This document shows positions 50,812 to 60,338 of a stretch of DNA of 64,000 bases, one piece after another. The notes under the pieces are model-generated. The model had not been told where the DNA came from. It saw only the letters and a program-made list of their open reading frames with translations, and did no database searches. Source of the DNA: Verrucomicrobia bacterium LP2A (GTDB lineage Bacteria; Verrucomicrobiota; Verrucomicrobiia; Methylacidiphilales; Methylacidiphilaceae). The stretch is taken from NCBI GenBank assembly GCA_000526255.1, contig JAFS01000002.1, positions 930,001-994,000 of the forward strand. The letters are read 5' to 3'. Within the stretch, counting starts at the first letter, position 1, and every line of letters begins with the position of its first letter. The translations under genes and the position numbers were made by a program.

Positions 50812-52476
50812 ATGAGTCATCCGTTCACCGATCTCGCCATCGCGCAGCATGCCCGCCCGGCTCCTATCGAGGAGATCGGGGCCCGGCTCGGTATCCCGAA
50901 GGAGGCGCTTCTTCCCTACGGAACGGGGTCTGCCAAGCTGCGCTGGTCTTTCCTCAAGAATCTCCGGGATCGACCCAAGGGCCGATTGATCCTTGTGACG
51001 GCGATCACCCCGACTCCGGCCGGGGAAGGGAAGACGACGACGGCGATCGGCTTGGCCGACGCCTTGCGTCGGCTCGGGCAGAAATCGGCGGTCTGCCTGC
51101 GCGAACCGTCGATCGGGCCGATCTTCGGTAGGAAAGGAGCGGCGACCGGAGCGGGTTGGGCACAGGTCGTGCCTCGGGAGGAGATCAACCTTGAGTTTAC
51201 CGGTGACTTCGGCGCGGTCGGGCTCGCGCACAACCTGCTTTCGGCTCTTCTGGACAACCATTTCTATCAGGGGAACGAGCTTCGGCTCGACCCGAGCCGG
51301 CTCCAATGGAAGCGCGTGGTCGACATCAACGATCGGGCCTTGCGGCAGATCGTCGTCGGCTTGGACGGCCACAAGGGGCTGGTCCGGCGGGACGGATTCG
51401 AAATCATCGCCGCATCGGAGGTGATGGCGATCCTGTGCCTTGCCCGTGACTTTATGGATCTCCGAACCCGTCTTTCGGGGATTCGTGTCGGCGACGGGTC
51501 GGTGACTGCGGGAGATCTGGGTGCTGCCGGAGCGATGGCGGCGGTCCTCCGCCACGCCTTCCTGCCCAACCTGGCGCAGACGCTCGAGCAGGTCCCCGCG
51601 TTCATCCACGGGGGGCCGTTCGCGAACATCGCTCATGGGTGCAGCTCGGTGGTCTCCATAGAAGCGGCGTTAAGCCTTGCGGACTGGGTCGTGACCGAGG
51701 CGGGCTTTGGGAGCGAGCTCGGGGGGGAGAAGTTCGTGGATATCTTCTGCCGTCAATCGGGCTTGCGTCCAGCGGCGGCGGTGATCGTGGCTACGATTCG
51801 GGCGCTCAAGTATCATGGCGGGCTTCCCTTGGACGCTCTCGACCGAGAAGACTTCGGAGCCTTGGAATCGGGGATGGCGAACTTGCGGAGGCATGTGGGG
51901 ATCCTGCGGGATCTCCTGGGGCTCCCCGTGGTCGTTGCGTGGAATCGCTTCGCCTCGGATACCGATGCGGAATTGCGATGCGTCGAAAACGGAGCCAGGA
52001 GCCTTGGCGTGCCTTCTGCCGAATGTCGGCACTGGTCGGAGGGAGGGGCGGGTGCGGAGGAGCTCGGACGAAAGCTGCTGGAAGCGGCGGCCGAGCCCGC
52101 CTCTGTCCGTTTCCTCTACGACGACGATACCCCGCTCTGGGAAAAGATCGTTACCGTGGCCGAGAAGGTCTACGGCGCCGGGGAGGTGAGGGCCAAGCCC
52201 TCGGTTCGGCGCGCACTTGTCCAGATGGAGGAGGAAGGCTTCGGCAACTTGCCCGTCTGCTTTGCGAAGACCCAGTACTCGTTTTCCGCTGATCCCCGGC
52301 TGCGCGGAGCGCCGGAAGGGCACTCGCTTACCGTTCGAGAGGTTCGCCTGGCCGCCGGTGCGCGCTATGTGCTCGCTCTATGCGGAGAGATCCTCACCAT
52401 GCCCGGGTTGCCAGAAGAACCCTCCTCCCTGCGGATCGATATCGATGAGGATGGACGGGTCGTGGGCGTTCTCTAA
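50812..52476 (+). CDS. fhs: formate-tetrahydrofolate ligase
   Basis: Makes 10-formyltetrahydrofolate from formate and ATP. 554 residues. ATP-binding P-loop TPTPAGEGKTTTAIGLADAL, SIGPIFGRKGAATGAGWAQVVPREEINLEFTGD, the HGGPFANIAHGCSS motif and the C-terminal CFAKTQYSFSADP. The start at 50812 has a good ribosome site (GGGGGGAAG); the open frame further upstream overlaps resB. It feeds one-carbon units into folate metabolism, consistent with a methylotroph-type lifestyle, though fhs occurs widely. Confidence 0.95.
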   Translation: MSHPFTDLAIAQHARPAPIEEIGARLGIPKEALLPYGTGSAKLRWSFLKNLRDRPKGRLILVTAITPTPAGEGKTTTAIGLADALRRLGQKSAVCLREPSIGPIFGRKGAATGAGWAQVVPREEINLEFTGDFGAVGLAHNLLSALLDNHFYQGNELRLDPSRLQWKRVVDINDRALRQIVVGLDGHKGLVRRDGFEIIAASEVMAILCLARDFMDLRTRLSGIRVGDGSVTAGDLGAAGAMAAVLRHAFLPNLAQTLEQVPAFIHGGPFANIAHGCSSVVSIEAALSLADWVVTEAGFGSELGGEKFVDIFCRQSGLRPAAAVIVATIRALKYHGGLPLDALDREDFGALESGMANLRRHVGILRDLLGLPVVVAWNRFASDTDAELRCVENGARSLGVPSAECRHWSEGGAGAEELGRKLLEAAAEPASVRFLYDDDTPLWEKIVTVAEKVYGAGEVRAKPSVRRALVQMEEEGFGNLPVCFAKTQYSFSADPRLRGAPEGHSLTVREVRLAAGARYVLALCGEILTMPGLPEEPSSLRIDIDEDGRVVGVL

Positions 52477-52565
52477 GCGGGCTCGAGCGGGAATGGAAAC
52501 GTCGGCCTAAGCGAATTTCAGCAAATGTGGTCTTTTTCCGCGGGAGACCTTAGACTACTCTTTCG

Positions 52566-53045
52566 GTGGCCCTTGTGTATCACTGCTTACTCGTGCCGCT
52601 GGAGCAGAGCCTCGTCGATGACGCGGTGCTCGGGCACGCGCGCGAGTTCGCACAACTCTCGGGCGCGCGTCTGGTGCTTCTTCATGTCTCCCCGCTTCCG
52701 GCCTTTCCGCTCGCCGGCATTGAGGAGTGGACTCTCGAATCGGGAGAACGGATCGCCTTGCGCCAGGACGAAGCAATGAACCGGGCGCGGCAATATCTCG
52801 AAGAGAGGGCTCGCGATCTGCGAAGCCAAGGACTCTCGGTCGAGGTGGAGCTTGCCCTGGGGGATCCAGTCAACCAGATCGTTCGGACCGCGAAGGAAAA
52901 AGGAGCCGATCTCATCGTCATGGGAAGCCATGCGCACACGATCCTGGGGGCTCTCTTCGGCCGGAGCACTACCTTTCCGGTTCGAAGGCTGGCCGAGGCT
53001 CCCATCCTGCTCGTCCGAACCGAGGACCAAGCGGCCGCTCAGTGA
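52566..53045 (+). CDS. universal stress protein (UspA family)
   Basis: 159 residues, GTG start, with the UspA fold. The first strand is YHCLLVPLEQSL, and the ATP-binding signature GADLIVMGSHAHTILGALFGRSTTFPVRRLAEAPILLVR (G-x2-G-x9-G[ST] form) is close to consensus. Probably an ATP-binding stress-response protein. It overlaps lepB tail-to-tail by 7 bp. Confidence 0.88.
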   Translation: MALVYHCLLVPLEQSLVDDAVLGHAREFAQLSGARLVLLHVSPLPAFPLAGIEEWTLESGERIALRQDEAMNRARQYLEERARDLRSQGLSVEVELALGDPVNQIVRTAKEKGADLIVMGSHAHTILGALFGRSTTFPVRRLAEAPILLVRTEDQAAAQ

Positions 53046-54187
53046 ATCCAGCCCCAGCGAGGGCTCAGCGGCCAGTAGACGAAAAGCCCGGTCCCTACGA
53101 GGTCGTTTCGGGGAACCGGCCCCCAGAAACGGCTGTCCTGGCTATCGGGGCTATTGTCGCCCATCGCCCAGTAACCGTCCTTGGGAACGACCACCTGCTC
53201 TTCTGGTGAGAGGAGGTACTGCTGTCCGGGGAGGACGACGTAGCCGTGGTACCCGGTACGCCCCGCTTCGACCCGGGCCATGGCAGCGTTCGGAGGGGTA
53301 GTACTCCCGTTGATCCGGAGCAACGGAGGGTCGATCTCAAGCCGGTCACCGGGAACTCCGACGCATCGTTTGATGTAAAAGAGCGATCCGTCCAGGCCAT
53401 GATCCCGCAAGGTGGATTCGATGCCTTCGATGCCGGCGGTCCGAAAGACGAAGACCTCGCCCCGTTTCGGGGGGCGCAGGTTGTACACCGCCTTGTTGAC
53501 CAAGACTTGATCTCCCGCAACGCTCAGGAAGTTGAAGACGGGCTCTCCGGCATGAAAGGCGAGACCGGGCCGGAGTCCGACCTTGTAGACCAACGTGGGT
53601 GCTGGTATCCAGACGCGTTGCTTTTGACCGTCGTCAAAGAGGAGATCGGTGTATTCGACGAGAAACTTTCCGGGGACCAGATCGACTAGCGCGGCGTCGC
53701 GGGAGAGGCGAAGATAGTGGTATTGCTTGCCGAAGAGAAGCAGGTGCAGGAGACGGACGGGAGCCGATGGCGGTGGCCCGGTCCGGGCGACCGTCTGGAT
53801 CCCGTAGAGGGTCGGCTTCATCGAATCGGTGGGAATCTTGAATGGCTGGAGGAAGTAGGCGCGGATGGCCAGCGCTGCGGCGATCGCGACCAGGAAGATC
53901 TCGACGTTTTCCCTCAGCTCCCCCCAGGGCTTTCGCGGAAAGAGCTTTGCAGCGAGCTTGTCCCCCCGTGCGAGAAGAACGGGAGCGGCCGTAGAGGACG
54001 AATCCGGATCGGCGAGGTGGGAAGCAACCTCCTTTTCGAAGGTTTCCGCCTCTTGCCGGGCTTCCTCGGAAAGCAGATCCCTCTGACGGACGCACATGCG
54101 ATGAATCGCCTTTCTCAGCCGGTCGAGCGCCTTTCGGTGGCGGCGGTGTTCCCGCTTGTCCGAGAACGATAATGGGGTCGATCTCAT
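53039..54187 (-). CDS. lepB: signal peptidase I (with N-terminal extension)
   Basis: Cleaves signal peptides at the membrane. 382 residues. An N-terminal charged, helical extension (about 1-90, with basic KREHRRHRKALDRLRKAIHR) precedes a single membrane helix (EIFLVAIAAALAIRAYFLQPFKI). The catalytic Ser is in PTDSMKPTLYG; the Lys is in the AGDQVLVNKAVYNLRPPKRGEVFVFR region. The family end is GYWAMGDNSPDSQDSRFWGPVP. The ATG overlaps the lepA stop by ATGA. Confidence 0.92.
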   Translation of the reverse strand: MRSTPLSFSDKREHRRHRKALDRLRKAIHRMCVRQRDLLSEEARQEAETFEKEVASHLADPDSSSTAAPVLLARGDKLAAKLFPRKPWGELRENVEIFLVAIAAALAIRAYFLQPFKIPTDSMKPTLYGIQTVARTGPPPSAPVRLLHLLLFGKQYHYLRLSRDAALVDLVPGKFLVEYTDLLFDDGQKQRVWIPAPTLVYKVGLRPGLAFHAGEPVFNFLSVAGDQVLVNKAVYNLRPPKRGEVFVFRTAGIEGIESTLRDHGLDGSLFYIKRCVGVPGDRLEIDPPLLRINGSTTPPNAAMARVEAGRTGYHGYVVLPGQQYLLSPEEQVVVPKDGYWAMGDNSPDSQDSRFWGPVPRNDLVGTGLFVYWPLSPRWGWIH

Positions 54188-55992
54188 GAACCGCTCTCCG
54201 TCTTGAGAATCTGCAGAAAGGCTTCCTGCGGAATGTCGACGCGACCAAAGGTCTTCATTCGCTTCTTGCCCTCCTTCTGCTTCTCCAAGAGCTTTCGCTT
54301 CCGGGTGATGTCTCCGCCGTAACATTTTGCCGTCACGTTCTTTCCCACGGAGCCTATATCCTCACGTGCGAGAATCTTGCTGCCGACCGCCGCTTGGAGC
54401 GCGATCTTGAAGAGATGTCGGGGGATGAAATCCCGCAGCTTGGCCAGGATCGCCCTGCCCCGAGCTTCCGCCCGGCTGCGCGCCACGATGCAGGAGAAGG
54501 CCTCCACGGGCTCTCCATTGACGAGGATATCGAGCTTGATCAGGTCTTCGGTCTGATAGGGGGCCGGCTCGTAGTCCATCGAACCGTATCCTTGAGTGAG
54601 CGACTTCAACCGGTCGTTGAAATCGACCAGGATTTCGCTCAGGGGAATCCGACAGCGCAGGATCACGCGGTTTTCTCCCGCCGATTCGGTCGATTCGCAG
54701 ATCCCGCGTTTCTCTAAGACGAGCTGGAGAATCTCCCCGATTCGTTCCGTCGGAATCAGCAGGAAGGCGTGCACCGTCGGCTCTGCGATCGTGTCGATCT
54801 GAGCGGGATCGGGCATCCGGAGCGGGTTTTCGACCTCGATCGCCTTCCCGTTGGTAAGATGCACCTGGTAGACGACGCTGGGATAGGTAGCCAGGATCTC
54901 GACTTCGTGCTCGCGTCGGAGCCGCTCCTGGACGATCTCCATGTGGAGCAGGCCTAGGAAGCCGCATCGCAGGCCCGACCCCAACGCCGCGGAGCTCTCT
55001 TGCGTGAAGACGATGGCTGGATCGTTGATTTGCAACTTGCAAAGAGCGGTCTTGAGCTTCTCGAAATCCGCTGGGTTGATCGGATAGATGCCGCTGAAGA
55101 CCATCGGGCGAGCTTCCTGGAAACCCGAGAGCCGTTCCGTTGCCGGATGGAGAGCCGAGGTGAGGGTGTCCCCGATCTTGACCTCGAGCGGGCTCTTCAT
55201 GTTGGCGATCACGTAACCGGTGGCTCCCGCCTTGAGGCGATCTTGCGAGGCCATCTTGGGAGAGAAGATTCCCACTTCCTTGATCTCATAGACGCCTTGC
55301 GTCGCCATGAGGAGGATCTTCTGACCCCGGGAGAGCTCTCCGGACCGGACGCGGACGTAAAGGACGACCCCTCGGTAGGGATCGAAGACCGAGTCGAAGA
55401 TCAGGGCTCGGATGATTCCGTCGGCGAAGGGAGCCGGCGGAGGAATCCGGTGAACCACCGCTTCCAAGGTCTCGGTAATGCCGATCCCCGCCTTGGCGCT
55501 CGTCAGGACCGCTTCCTCTCCAGGGATTGCGAGAACTTCCTCGAGCTGCCGCTTCACCGAGGCAGGATTGGCGGTGGGCAGGTCGATCTTGTTGATGACC
55601 GGGATCAGAAGGAGATTTTGCCGCGCGGCCAAGTGGACATTGGCGACCGTTTGCGCCTGCACCCCTTGGGCCGCATCGATCACGAGGAGAGCCCCTTCGC
55701 AGGCCGAGAGACTTCGGGAGACCTCGTAGGAAAAGTCGACATGGCCGGGCGTGTCGATGAGGTTGAGCTGATAGGTTTCCCCATCCGCGGCCTTGTAGCG
55801 CATGGTTACCGGGTGGGCCTTGATTGTGATCCCCCGCTCTCGTTCCAGGTCCATGGAATCGAGGAGCTGGTCCTGCATCTGCCGCTCGGGAATCGTGCCG
55901 GTGGCCTGGAGAAGGCGGTCGGAGAGGGTCGTCTTGCCGTGGTCTACGTGCGCGATGATGCAAAAATTGCGAATCCGGGATGGGGGAAACAT
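54184..55992 (-). CDS. lepA: elongation factor 4 (LepA)
   Basis: Ribosome-associated translational GTPase promoting back-translocation or initiation fidelity. 602 residues, normal. G1 AHVDHGKTTLSDRLL, G2 RERGITIKA, G3 DTPGHVDF, G4 NKIDL and the C-terminal LepA domain with KCYGGDITRKRKLLEKQKEGKKRMK. Its start lies 19 bp before a plausible -10 box. It forms an overlapping pair with lepB, as in many bacteria. Confidence 0.95.
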   Translation of the reverse strand: MFPPSRIRNFCIIAHVDHGKTTLSDRLLQATGTIPERQMQDQLLDSMDLERERGITIKAHPVTMRYKAADGETYQLNLIDTPGHVDFSYEVSRSLSACEGALLVIDAAQGVQAQTVANVHLAARQNLLLIPVINKIDLPTANPASVKRQLEEVLAIPGEEAVLTSAKAGIGITETLEAVVHRIPPPAPFADGIIRALIFDSVFDPYRGVVLYVRVRSGELSRGQKILLMATQGVYEIKEVGIFSPKMASQDRLKAGATGYVIANMKSPLEVKIGDTLTSALHPATERLSGFQEARPMVFSGIYPINPADFEKLKTALCKLQINDPAIVFTQESSAALGSGLRCGFLGLLHMEIVQERLRREHEVEILATYPSVVYQVHLTNGKAIEVENPLRMPDPAQIDTIAEPTVHAFLLIPTERIGEILQLVLEKRGICESTESAGENRVILRCRIPLSEILVDFNDRLKSLTQGYGSMDYEPAPYQTEDLIKLDILVNGEPVEAFSCIVARSRAEARGRAILAKLRDFIPRHLFKIALQAAVGSKILAREDIGSVGKNVTAKCYGGDITRKRKLLEKQKEGKKRMKTFGRVDIPQEAFLQILKTESGS

Positions 55993-56010
55993 GCGGGCGT
56001 TCTTTTCTTC

Positions 56011-56039
56011 TTATAATCGGAAAAGAGCGGGCCGCAAAA
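56011..56039 (-). promoter_or_regulatory. candidate sigma70-like promoter for lepA-lepB
   Basis: On the minus strand a -10 box TTATAA (56011-56016) follows a weak -35 box TTTTGC (56034-56039) at a 17-bp spacing, 18 bp upstream of the lepA ATG. The spacing is ideal but the -35 box is weak. Confidence 0.35.
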
Positions 56040-56096
56040 GGTTAAACCGTAGACCGGCGGATCGTTCGAACCTCCGTCGACGGGGCCTGCCGCCGG

Positions 56097-57002
56097 CTAG
56101 ACGAACGCCTTTTCGATCTCCTGGTGGAGTTGATTGCAGCCGATCTGAAGTTCCACTAGGAGGTAGCTCAGCCGATTCTTGGAGGTGCCTCCCAAAGATG
56201 CGAGAGCCGTTCCGAGCGCGAGAGCCGCCTCGGAAGCGGGAGAAAGAGAGTAGGCGCTCTCCTTCTCGAGCCGCTCAAGCGAGGCCGAAATCGATTGCAG
56301 GAGGGCGGCGAAGCTCCTGGGAAGCCGCCGGTTGCCCAAAAGGGCGCGGCAGACAGGATCGCTTGAGTAACAAGGGCCATAGGTTCCGCGGTAGGCATCA
56401 ATGGAACAAAAGCCGCGGAGAATCGCCGCTTCTTCCTCCGGGGAGGGAGGCGGGCTTCCCGATTCATCCGGGACGAGTGCGCTCAAGGCCGCAGTGAGGT
56501 TCCCCATCCCTTCGATCGCCTGACCCAAGGCGAGGCAATCCGGAGCAGCTCCTTGCACCAGGGAGAACCGGGTAATTTCGTAGATCGCGCTGATCCCCTG
56601 CACCCGGTGGAGGAAGACGGTCCAAGGGAAGGGCGTTTCGGAGATCAGCTCGGGCGAGGCCGGGAGCCCGGCGGGGAACTCGCCGAGCAGTTCCCATAAC
56701 TCTTCCGGGAGTTCTTCTCGCAAGAGGCGCGCGTTGGATCGCGCGGCTTCGATCGAGCTCCTCACCGAGAGAGGGTTTTCGGTAGCCTCCAGAAACCAGA
56801 AGAGCTCGCCCGCCGGTCCGAAGATCGGGCCGGGAACCGACATGCGCAACGCTTGGCGCAGCCGCATCAGCGAAGCCTCGCCCCGTCCCTTTTCGCCGTC
56901 CCAGCAGAGGGGCCAATAGGCTTCCACGAGCCGGATCGTATCGAGCGCCCGAGTCAGGTAGCGGGAGAGCCAATAGAAGTAGGCCGCCTTTCGAAAGATC
57001 AT
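56097..57002 (-). CDS. alpha-E domain protein (DUF403)
   Basis: 301-residue all-alpha protein of the alpha-E family. It begins MIFRKAAYFYWLSRYLTRALDTIRLVEAY, matching the family start (usually LSRxAexLyWlgRylERAe). Proteins of this family occur next to circularly permuted ATP-grasp proteins and are thought to take part in a peptide-ligase or amide-forming system of unknown product. Here it overlaps its ATP-grasp partner by 4 bp, confirming a fixed pair. No transglutaminase gene, often the third member, is beside it. Confidence 0.85.
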   Translation of the reverse strand: MIFRKAAYFYWLSRYLTRALDTIRLVEAYWPLCWDGEKGRGEASLMRLRQALRMSVPGPIFGPAGELFWFLEATENPLSVRSSIEAARSNARLLREELPEELWELLGEFPAGLPASPELISETPFPWTVFLHRVQGISAIYEITRFSLVQGAAPDCLALGQAIEGMGNLTAALSALVPDESGSPPPSPEEEAAILRGFCSIDAYRGTYGPCYSSDPVCRALLGNRRLPRSFAALLQSISASLERLEKESAYSLSPASEAALALGTALASLGGTSKNRLSYLLVELQIGCNQLHQEIEKAFV

Positions 57003-58516
57003 GGCTTTGCCTGGTTCTGCGGCCTTTCGGTAGGCTTGTCGGCGCGCAACACCCAGGTGTCCTTGCTCCCGCCCCCTTGGCAGGAGTTTACGATGAAGGA
57101 TCCTTTTCGCAGGGCAACCCGGGTAAGTCCTCCCGGGATGACCGTGGGAGTGGGTCCGAAGAGAACAAACGGACGCAGATCAATTCGCCGGGGCTCGAGG
57201 TGTCCGTCGATCCAGCAGGGGACTTGGGAGAAGGAAAGAACGGGCTGTGCAATGTAGTTGCGCGGCTGGGCGAGGATCTTCTCGCGAAAGGCGGCGCGCT
57301 CCCGAACGCTGCTCGTTGGCCCGAAGAGCATCCCGTATCCTCCCGCTTGGCTCACTTCCTTGACGACGAGGTCCTTCAAGTGGACGAGAACATGGTCTCG
57401 CTCGGACGGCCGGTCGCAAAGAAAGGTCTCCACGTTCGGCAGGATGGGCTCTTCGCCGAGATAATAGCGGATCATGGACGGGACAAACGGGTAGATCGCC
57501 TTATCGTCCGCGACCCCGGTCCCGATCGCATTGACCACATTCACCCGTCCCGCTCGGCAGGCCGCCACGAGCCCCGATACGCCCAGGAGCGATTCCGGGC
57601 GGAAGGCGGCCGGATCGAGGAAGTCGTCGTTGAGCCTGCGGTAGATGGTGCCCACCCCCTTCCAGCCAGAAGAAGTACGGAGCTGCACCTTCCCGTCGAT
57701 TACCGCTAGATCTTTCCCTTCCGCCACGGGGATGCCCATCTCCTGCGCAAGGAAGGCGTGCTCGAAGTAAGCTGGGTTGTGGATCCCCGGGGTTAGAAGG
57801 ACGGTGAGATCGTCGCCTGCTCCCTCGGGGCGGAGGGCGGCGAGAGCGTCCCGCAAAAGGGTGGGATAGGGCTCGACGGAGGCCACCGGGCCCGCTTGGA
57901 AGAGCGAGGGGAAGACCCGACCCAGCACGCGGCGGTTGGAGAGCATATAGGAAGCGCCGCTCGGGACGCGCAAGTTGTCCTCCAAGACGACAAAGCCCTC
58001 CCGTAGTCGCAGGAGATCCGAGCCGGCGATCACCGCATGAATTCCATGGGGCATCACAGCCCCCTCCATTTCTTTTCGAAATTGGGAAGAGCCGAAGACC
58101 AGATCGGCCGGGATCACTCCTTCGTGCAAGATGCGGGCCCGGGTGTAGACATCCCGGAGAAAGCAGTTGAGGGCCGCCACCCGCTGGATCAGTCCTCTCT
58201 CGATCGGAAGCCATTCCGAGGCGGAGAGAATTCGAGGCAGAAGGTCGAAGGGGAAGATCCGTTCCTCACTCTTCGAGTCCACGGCGAAGGTGACTCCGCG
58301 GCGTAAGAGCAGTTCGGCAGCGGCCCGCTGCCGATCTTCCCACATTTCCGGAGAGAGCCTTTCGAGAAACTTCCAAAGACCCCGATAGGGAGGCCGCGGC
58401 TCTAGCTCGCCGTCGACCATCTCATCGAAATCGGCATGGAGCCGGTAGTCGGGACCGGGCAAGCAGTTCTTTTCCTGAGGGCCAACTCCGGCCCGAACCG
58501 GAAATGTAGAATGCAT
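56999..58516 (-). CDS. circularly permuted ATP-grasp protein
   Basis: 505 residues from ATG 58516. DUF404/DUF407 (circularly permuted ATP-grasp type 2) features: SEERIFPFDLLPRILSASEW, LVFGSSQFRKEMEGAVMPHGIHAVIAGSDLLR, FVVLEDNLRVPSGASYMLSNR, GVADDKAIYPFVPSMIRYYLGEEPILPNVETF and VVKEVSQAGGYGMLFGP. These form the ATP-grasp and carboxylate-amine ligase fold. The partner alpha-E protein is directly downstream. The substrate is not known; a peptide or glutamate-type ligation is the usual guess. Confidence 0.88.
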   Translation of the reverse strand: MHSTFPVRAGVGPQEKNCLPGPDYRLHADFDEMVDGELEPRPPYRGLWKFLERLSPEMWEDRQRAAAELLLRRGVTFAVDSKSEERIFPFDLLPRILSASEWLPIERGLIQRVAALNCFLRDVYTRARILHEGVIPADLVFGSSQFRKEMEGAVMPHGIHAVIAGSDLLRLREGFVVLEDNLRVPSGASYMLSNRRVLGRVFPSLFQAGPVASVEPYPTLLRDALAALRPEGAGDDLTVLLTPGIHNPAYFEHAFLAQEMGIPVAEGKDLAVIDGKVQLRTSSGWKGVGTIYRRLNDDFLDPAAFRPESLLGVSGLVAACRAGRVNVVNAIGTGVADDKAIYPFVPSMIRYYLGEEPILPNVETFLCDRPSERDHVLVHLKDLVVKEVSQAGGYGMLFGPTSSVRERAAFREKILAQPRNYIAQPVLSFSQVPCWIDGHLEPRRIDLRPFVLFGPTPTVIPGGLTRVALRKGSFIVNSCQGGGSKDTWVLRADKPTERPQNQAKP

Positions 58517-58577
58517 GGCCTTTTTTGGAAAGCAGAAACCATGCCGAGGAAGGAAAGTCGGGAGAACGGGCGGCCGT

Positions 58578-59559
58578 TCAGAGCGGCGGAGCCATGAATT
58601 CCGGGCCGATCGGCTCGGGAATTCGCCGTGCGAGAATTCCATCGATTTCGGCCAACTCCCGCTCCGAGAGCAAAGAGGGGGGGGATCGCCGCCGCCTCCA
58701 AGATCTGTTCCGGGTTTCGCGCTCCCCAGAGCACGATGGAAATTCCCGGCTGCTGCAGAGCCCAGCGAGCGGCCAGTTGACCCAGCGAGCAGTCCCGGGC
58801 CCGGGCGATGAAGCGGAGATCCTCCGCCGCAGAGAGGTAATGGCGGAAAGCCTCCGCTTGGAACTTGGGATCGAACCCGCGAAGATCGCCCGCCGGAAAG
58901 CTGTCGCCTGCGGAAAACTTGCCTGTGAGCAGGCCTCGGCAGAGAACGCCGTAGGCCACGACGCCGATGCCGTGAGTGCGGCAGTAGGGAAGGACATCCT
59001 TCTCGATCCCGCGCTCAAAGAGGTTGAAGGGAGGTTGGTCGGTATGAAGGGGCGCGACGCTCCGCCACGCTTCCATCTGACTTGGGGAGAAGTTGCTCAC
59101 CCCGAGTGCCCGAATCTTCCCCTGGGCCTGTAAATCGAGCAGGGTCTGCGCCGTCGCCTCGATCGGCACGCGGGCATCAGGCCAGTGAATCTGGTAGAGG
59201 TCGATCGAATCGATTCCGAGCCGGCGAAGGCTCTCGTCGATCTCCTTTCTGAGCCGTTCCGGGCTCGAATTGCGCCGGATTTCCTCCCGCTCGTTCCATT
59301 CGAGGCCGCCTTTGGTGGAGAGGATGACCTTGTCTCGACCAATCCTCCGAATCGCCTTCCCGACGATCTCCTCCGCGCGCCCGAAACCGTAGACGGGAGC
59401 GGTGTCGAGGAAGCAGATGCCTGCCGCGACCGCCGCCTCGATCGCTGCGACCGCATCCGCTTCTTCGGCCCCACCCCACATCCAGCCTCCCATGGCCCAG
59501 GTTCCCAAGCCGATCCGGGAAGCCTGCTTTCCCAAACCGGGCAGCGATGTGTATTCCAT
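58578..59559 (-). pseudogene. aldo/keto reductase, frameshifted in an 8-G tract
   Basis: NAD(P)H-dependent TIM-barrel oxidoreductase. It has the tetrad: Asp in CFLDTAPVYGFGRAEEIVGKA, Tyr in the same segment, Lys in VILSTKGGLEW and His in YQIHWPDAR. It continues to GARNPEQILEAAAIPP. At 58677-58684 a run of eight G (C on the coding strand) shifts the frame, so the present ORF runs on without family character to 58402, overlapping the ATP-grasp gene. Removing one G restores the expected C-terminus (SERELAEIDGILARRI...) ending at 58578 and a normal ~326 residues. It may be a sequence error, a decayed gene or a phase-variable switch. Confidence 0.8.
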
Positions 59560-59621
59560 GGCGTTATGCTAAAAAAACCGGAGGCTTCGCGCAACGGGCT
59601 CTCCCCGAAAGCGGCTTTCTT

Positions 59622-60338
59622 TTAGGATGCCGTGTCCGGGCGGAGCGCTTCTTCCAAGGCGTCCCGGCAGGCCGCGAGCTCCGAGGGAGAATCGTTTCTC
59701 GGCGGAGCGATCAGGCTCCCCACACGGATGGTGCATCGGGAGAACGGGTGGGGAATTTGAAAGCGATCCCAGCTCCGCAGCTCCCACTTTCGGGAGAAGC
59801 GGCAAGTGATGGGAAGGACGGGGCGTTGGAGCAGCTGGGCGACCTGGAGGACGCCGTCCTGCAACTGGTAGCGGGGTCCGCGTGGGCCGTCCGGCGTCAC
59901 CGCGATATCACGGCCTTCCCTTCCCAGCCGAAGGATCGTCCGAAACCCGAGGCTTCCTCGTCGCGAAGATGAGCCTCGGGCCGCTTCGAATCCGAACTGG
60001 GCGAGCAGCCGGGCCAGAACCTCGCCGTCGTTGCTCGCGCTGACCAGCGCGACGAGCTTGCGTTCGGGAAAGTGGCGAGAGTAGAGCGCCGGCATGACCA
60101 GGAGCCGGTTATGCCAAAACGCAAAGATCAGAGGCTCTCGGGGGGGGTGGCTCACGATTCCCTGAGGGTCTTCGATGGTCGGGCGAAGCGTCCGCGTCAA
60201 GCGACGGATCAGGAGAGCCCCGAGCACCGGAGAGAGGTTTCTACGGAGAGAGCGGCGTCGGGCGGTGATCCAAGCGCCCAGATCTTGCGGACAAGCAGGT
60301 GCGGATCGGGTGCGTTTCGATTCAGGGTCGGAGCTCAT
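59622..60338 (-). CDS. lysophospholipid acyltransferase family protein (DUF374)
   Basis: 238 residues from ATG 60338. The DUF374/LPLAT pattern is FAFWHNRLLVMPALYS (the HX4D-like element), LVSASNDGEVLARLL, AVTPDGPRGPRYQLQDGVLQVAQLLQRPVLPI and a final IRVGSLIAPP. It is related to LpxL-type acyltransferases and may acylate lipid A or another lipid precursor. It overlaps the CorC-like gene by ATGA and lies in the long minus-strand series. The frame is open far upstream but that is coding sequence of the neighbour. Confidence 0.82.
   Translation of the reverse strand: MSSDPESKRTRSAPACPQDLGAWITARRRSLRRNLSPVLGALLIRRLTRTLRPTIEDPQGIVSHPPREPLIFAFWHNRLLVMPALYSRHFPERKLVALVSASNDGEVLARLLAQFGFEAARGSSSRRGSLGFRTILRLGREGRDIAVTPDGPRGPRYQLQDGVLQVAQLLQRPVLPITCRFSRKWELRSWDRFQIPHPFSRCTIRVGSLIAPPRNDSPSELAACRDALEEALRPDTAS

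Noticed and set aside
59571-59610. Terminator after the DUF374 acyltransferase (T7 run on the minus strand)
   Set aside because: The T-run is good, but I cannot draw a stable stem directly before it.
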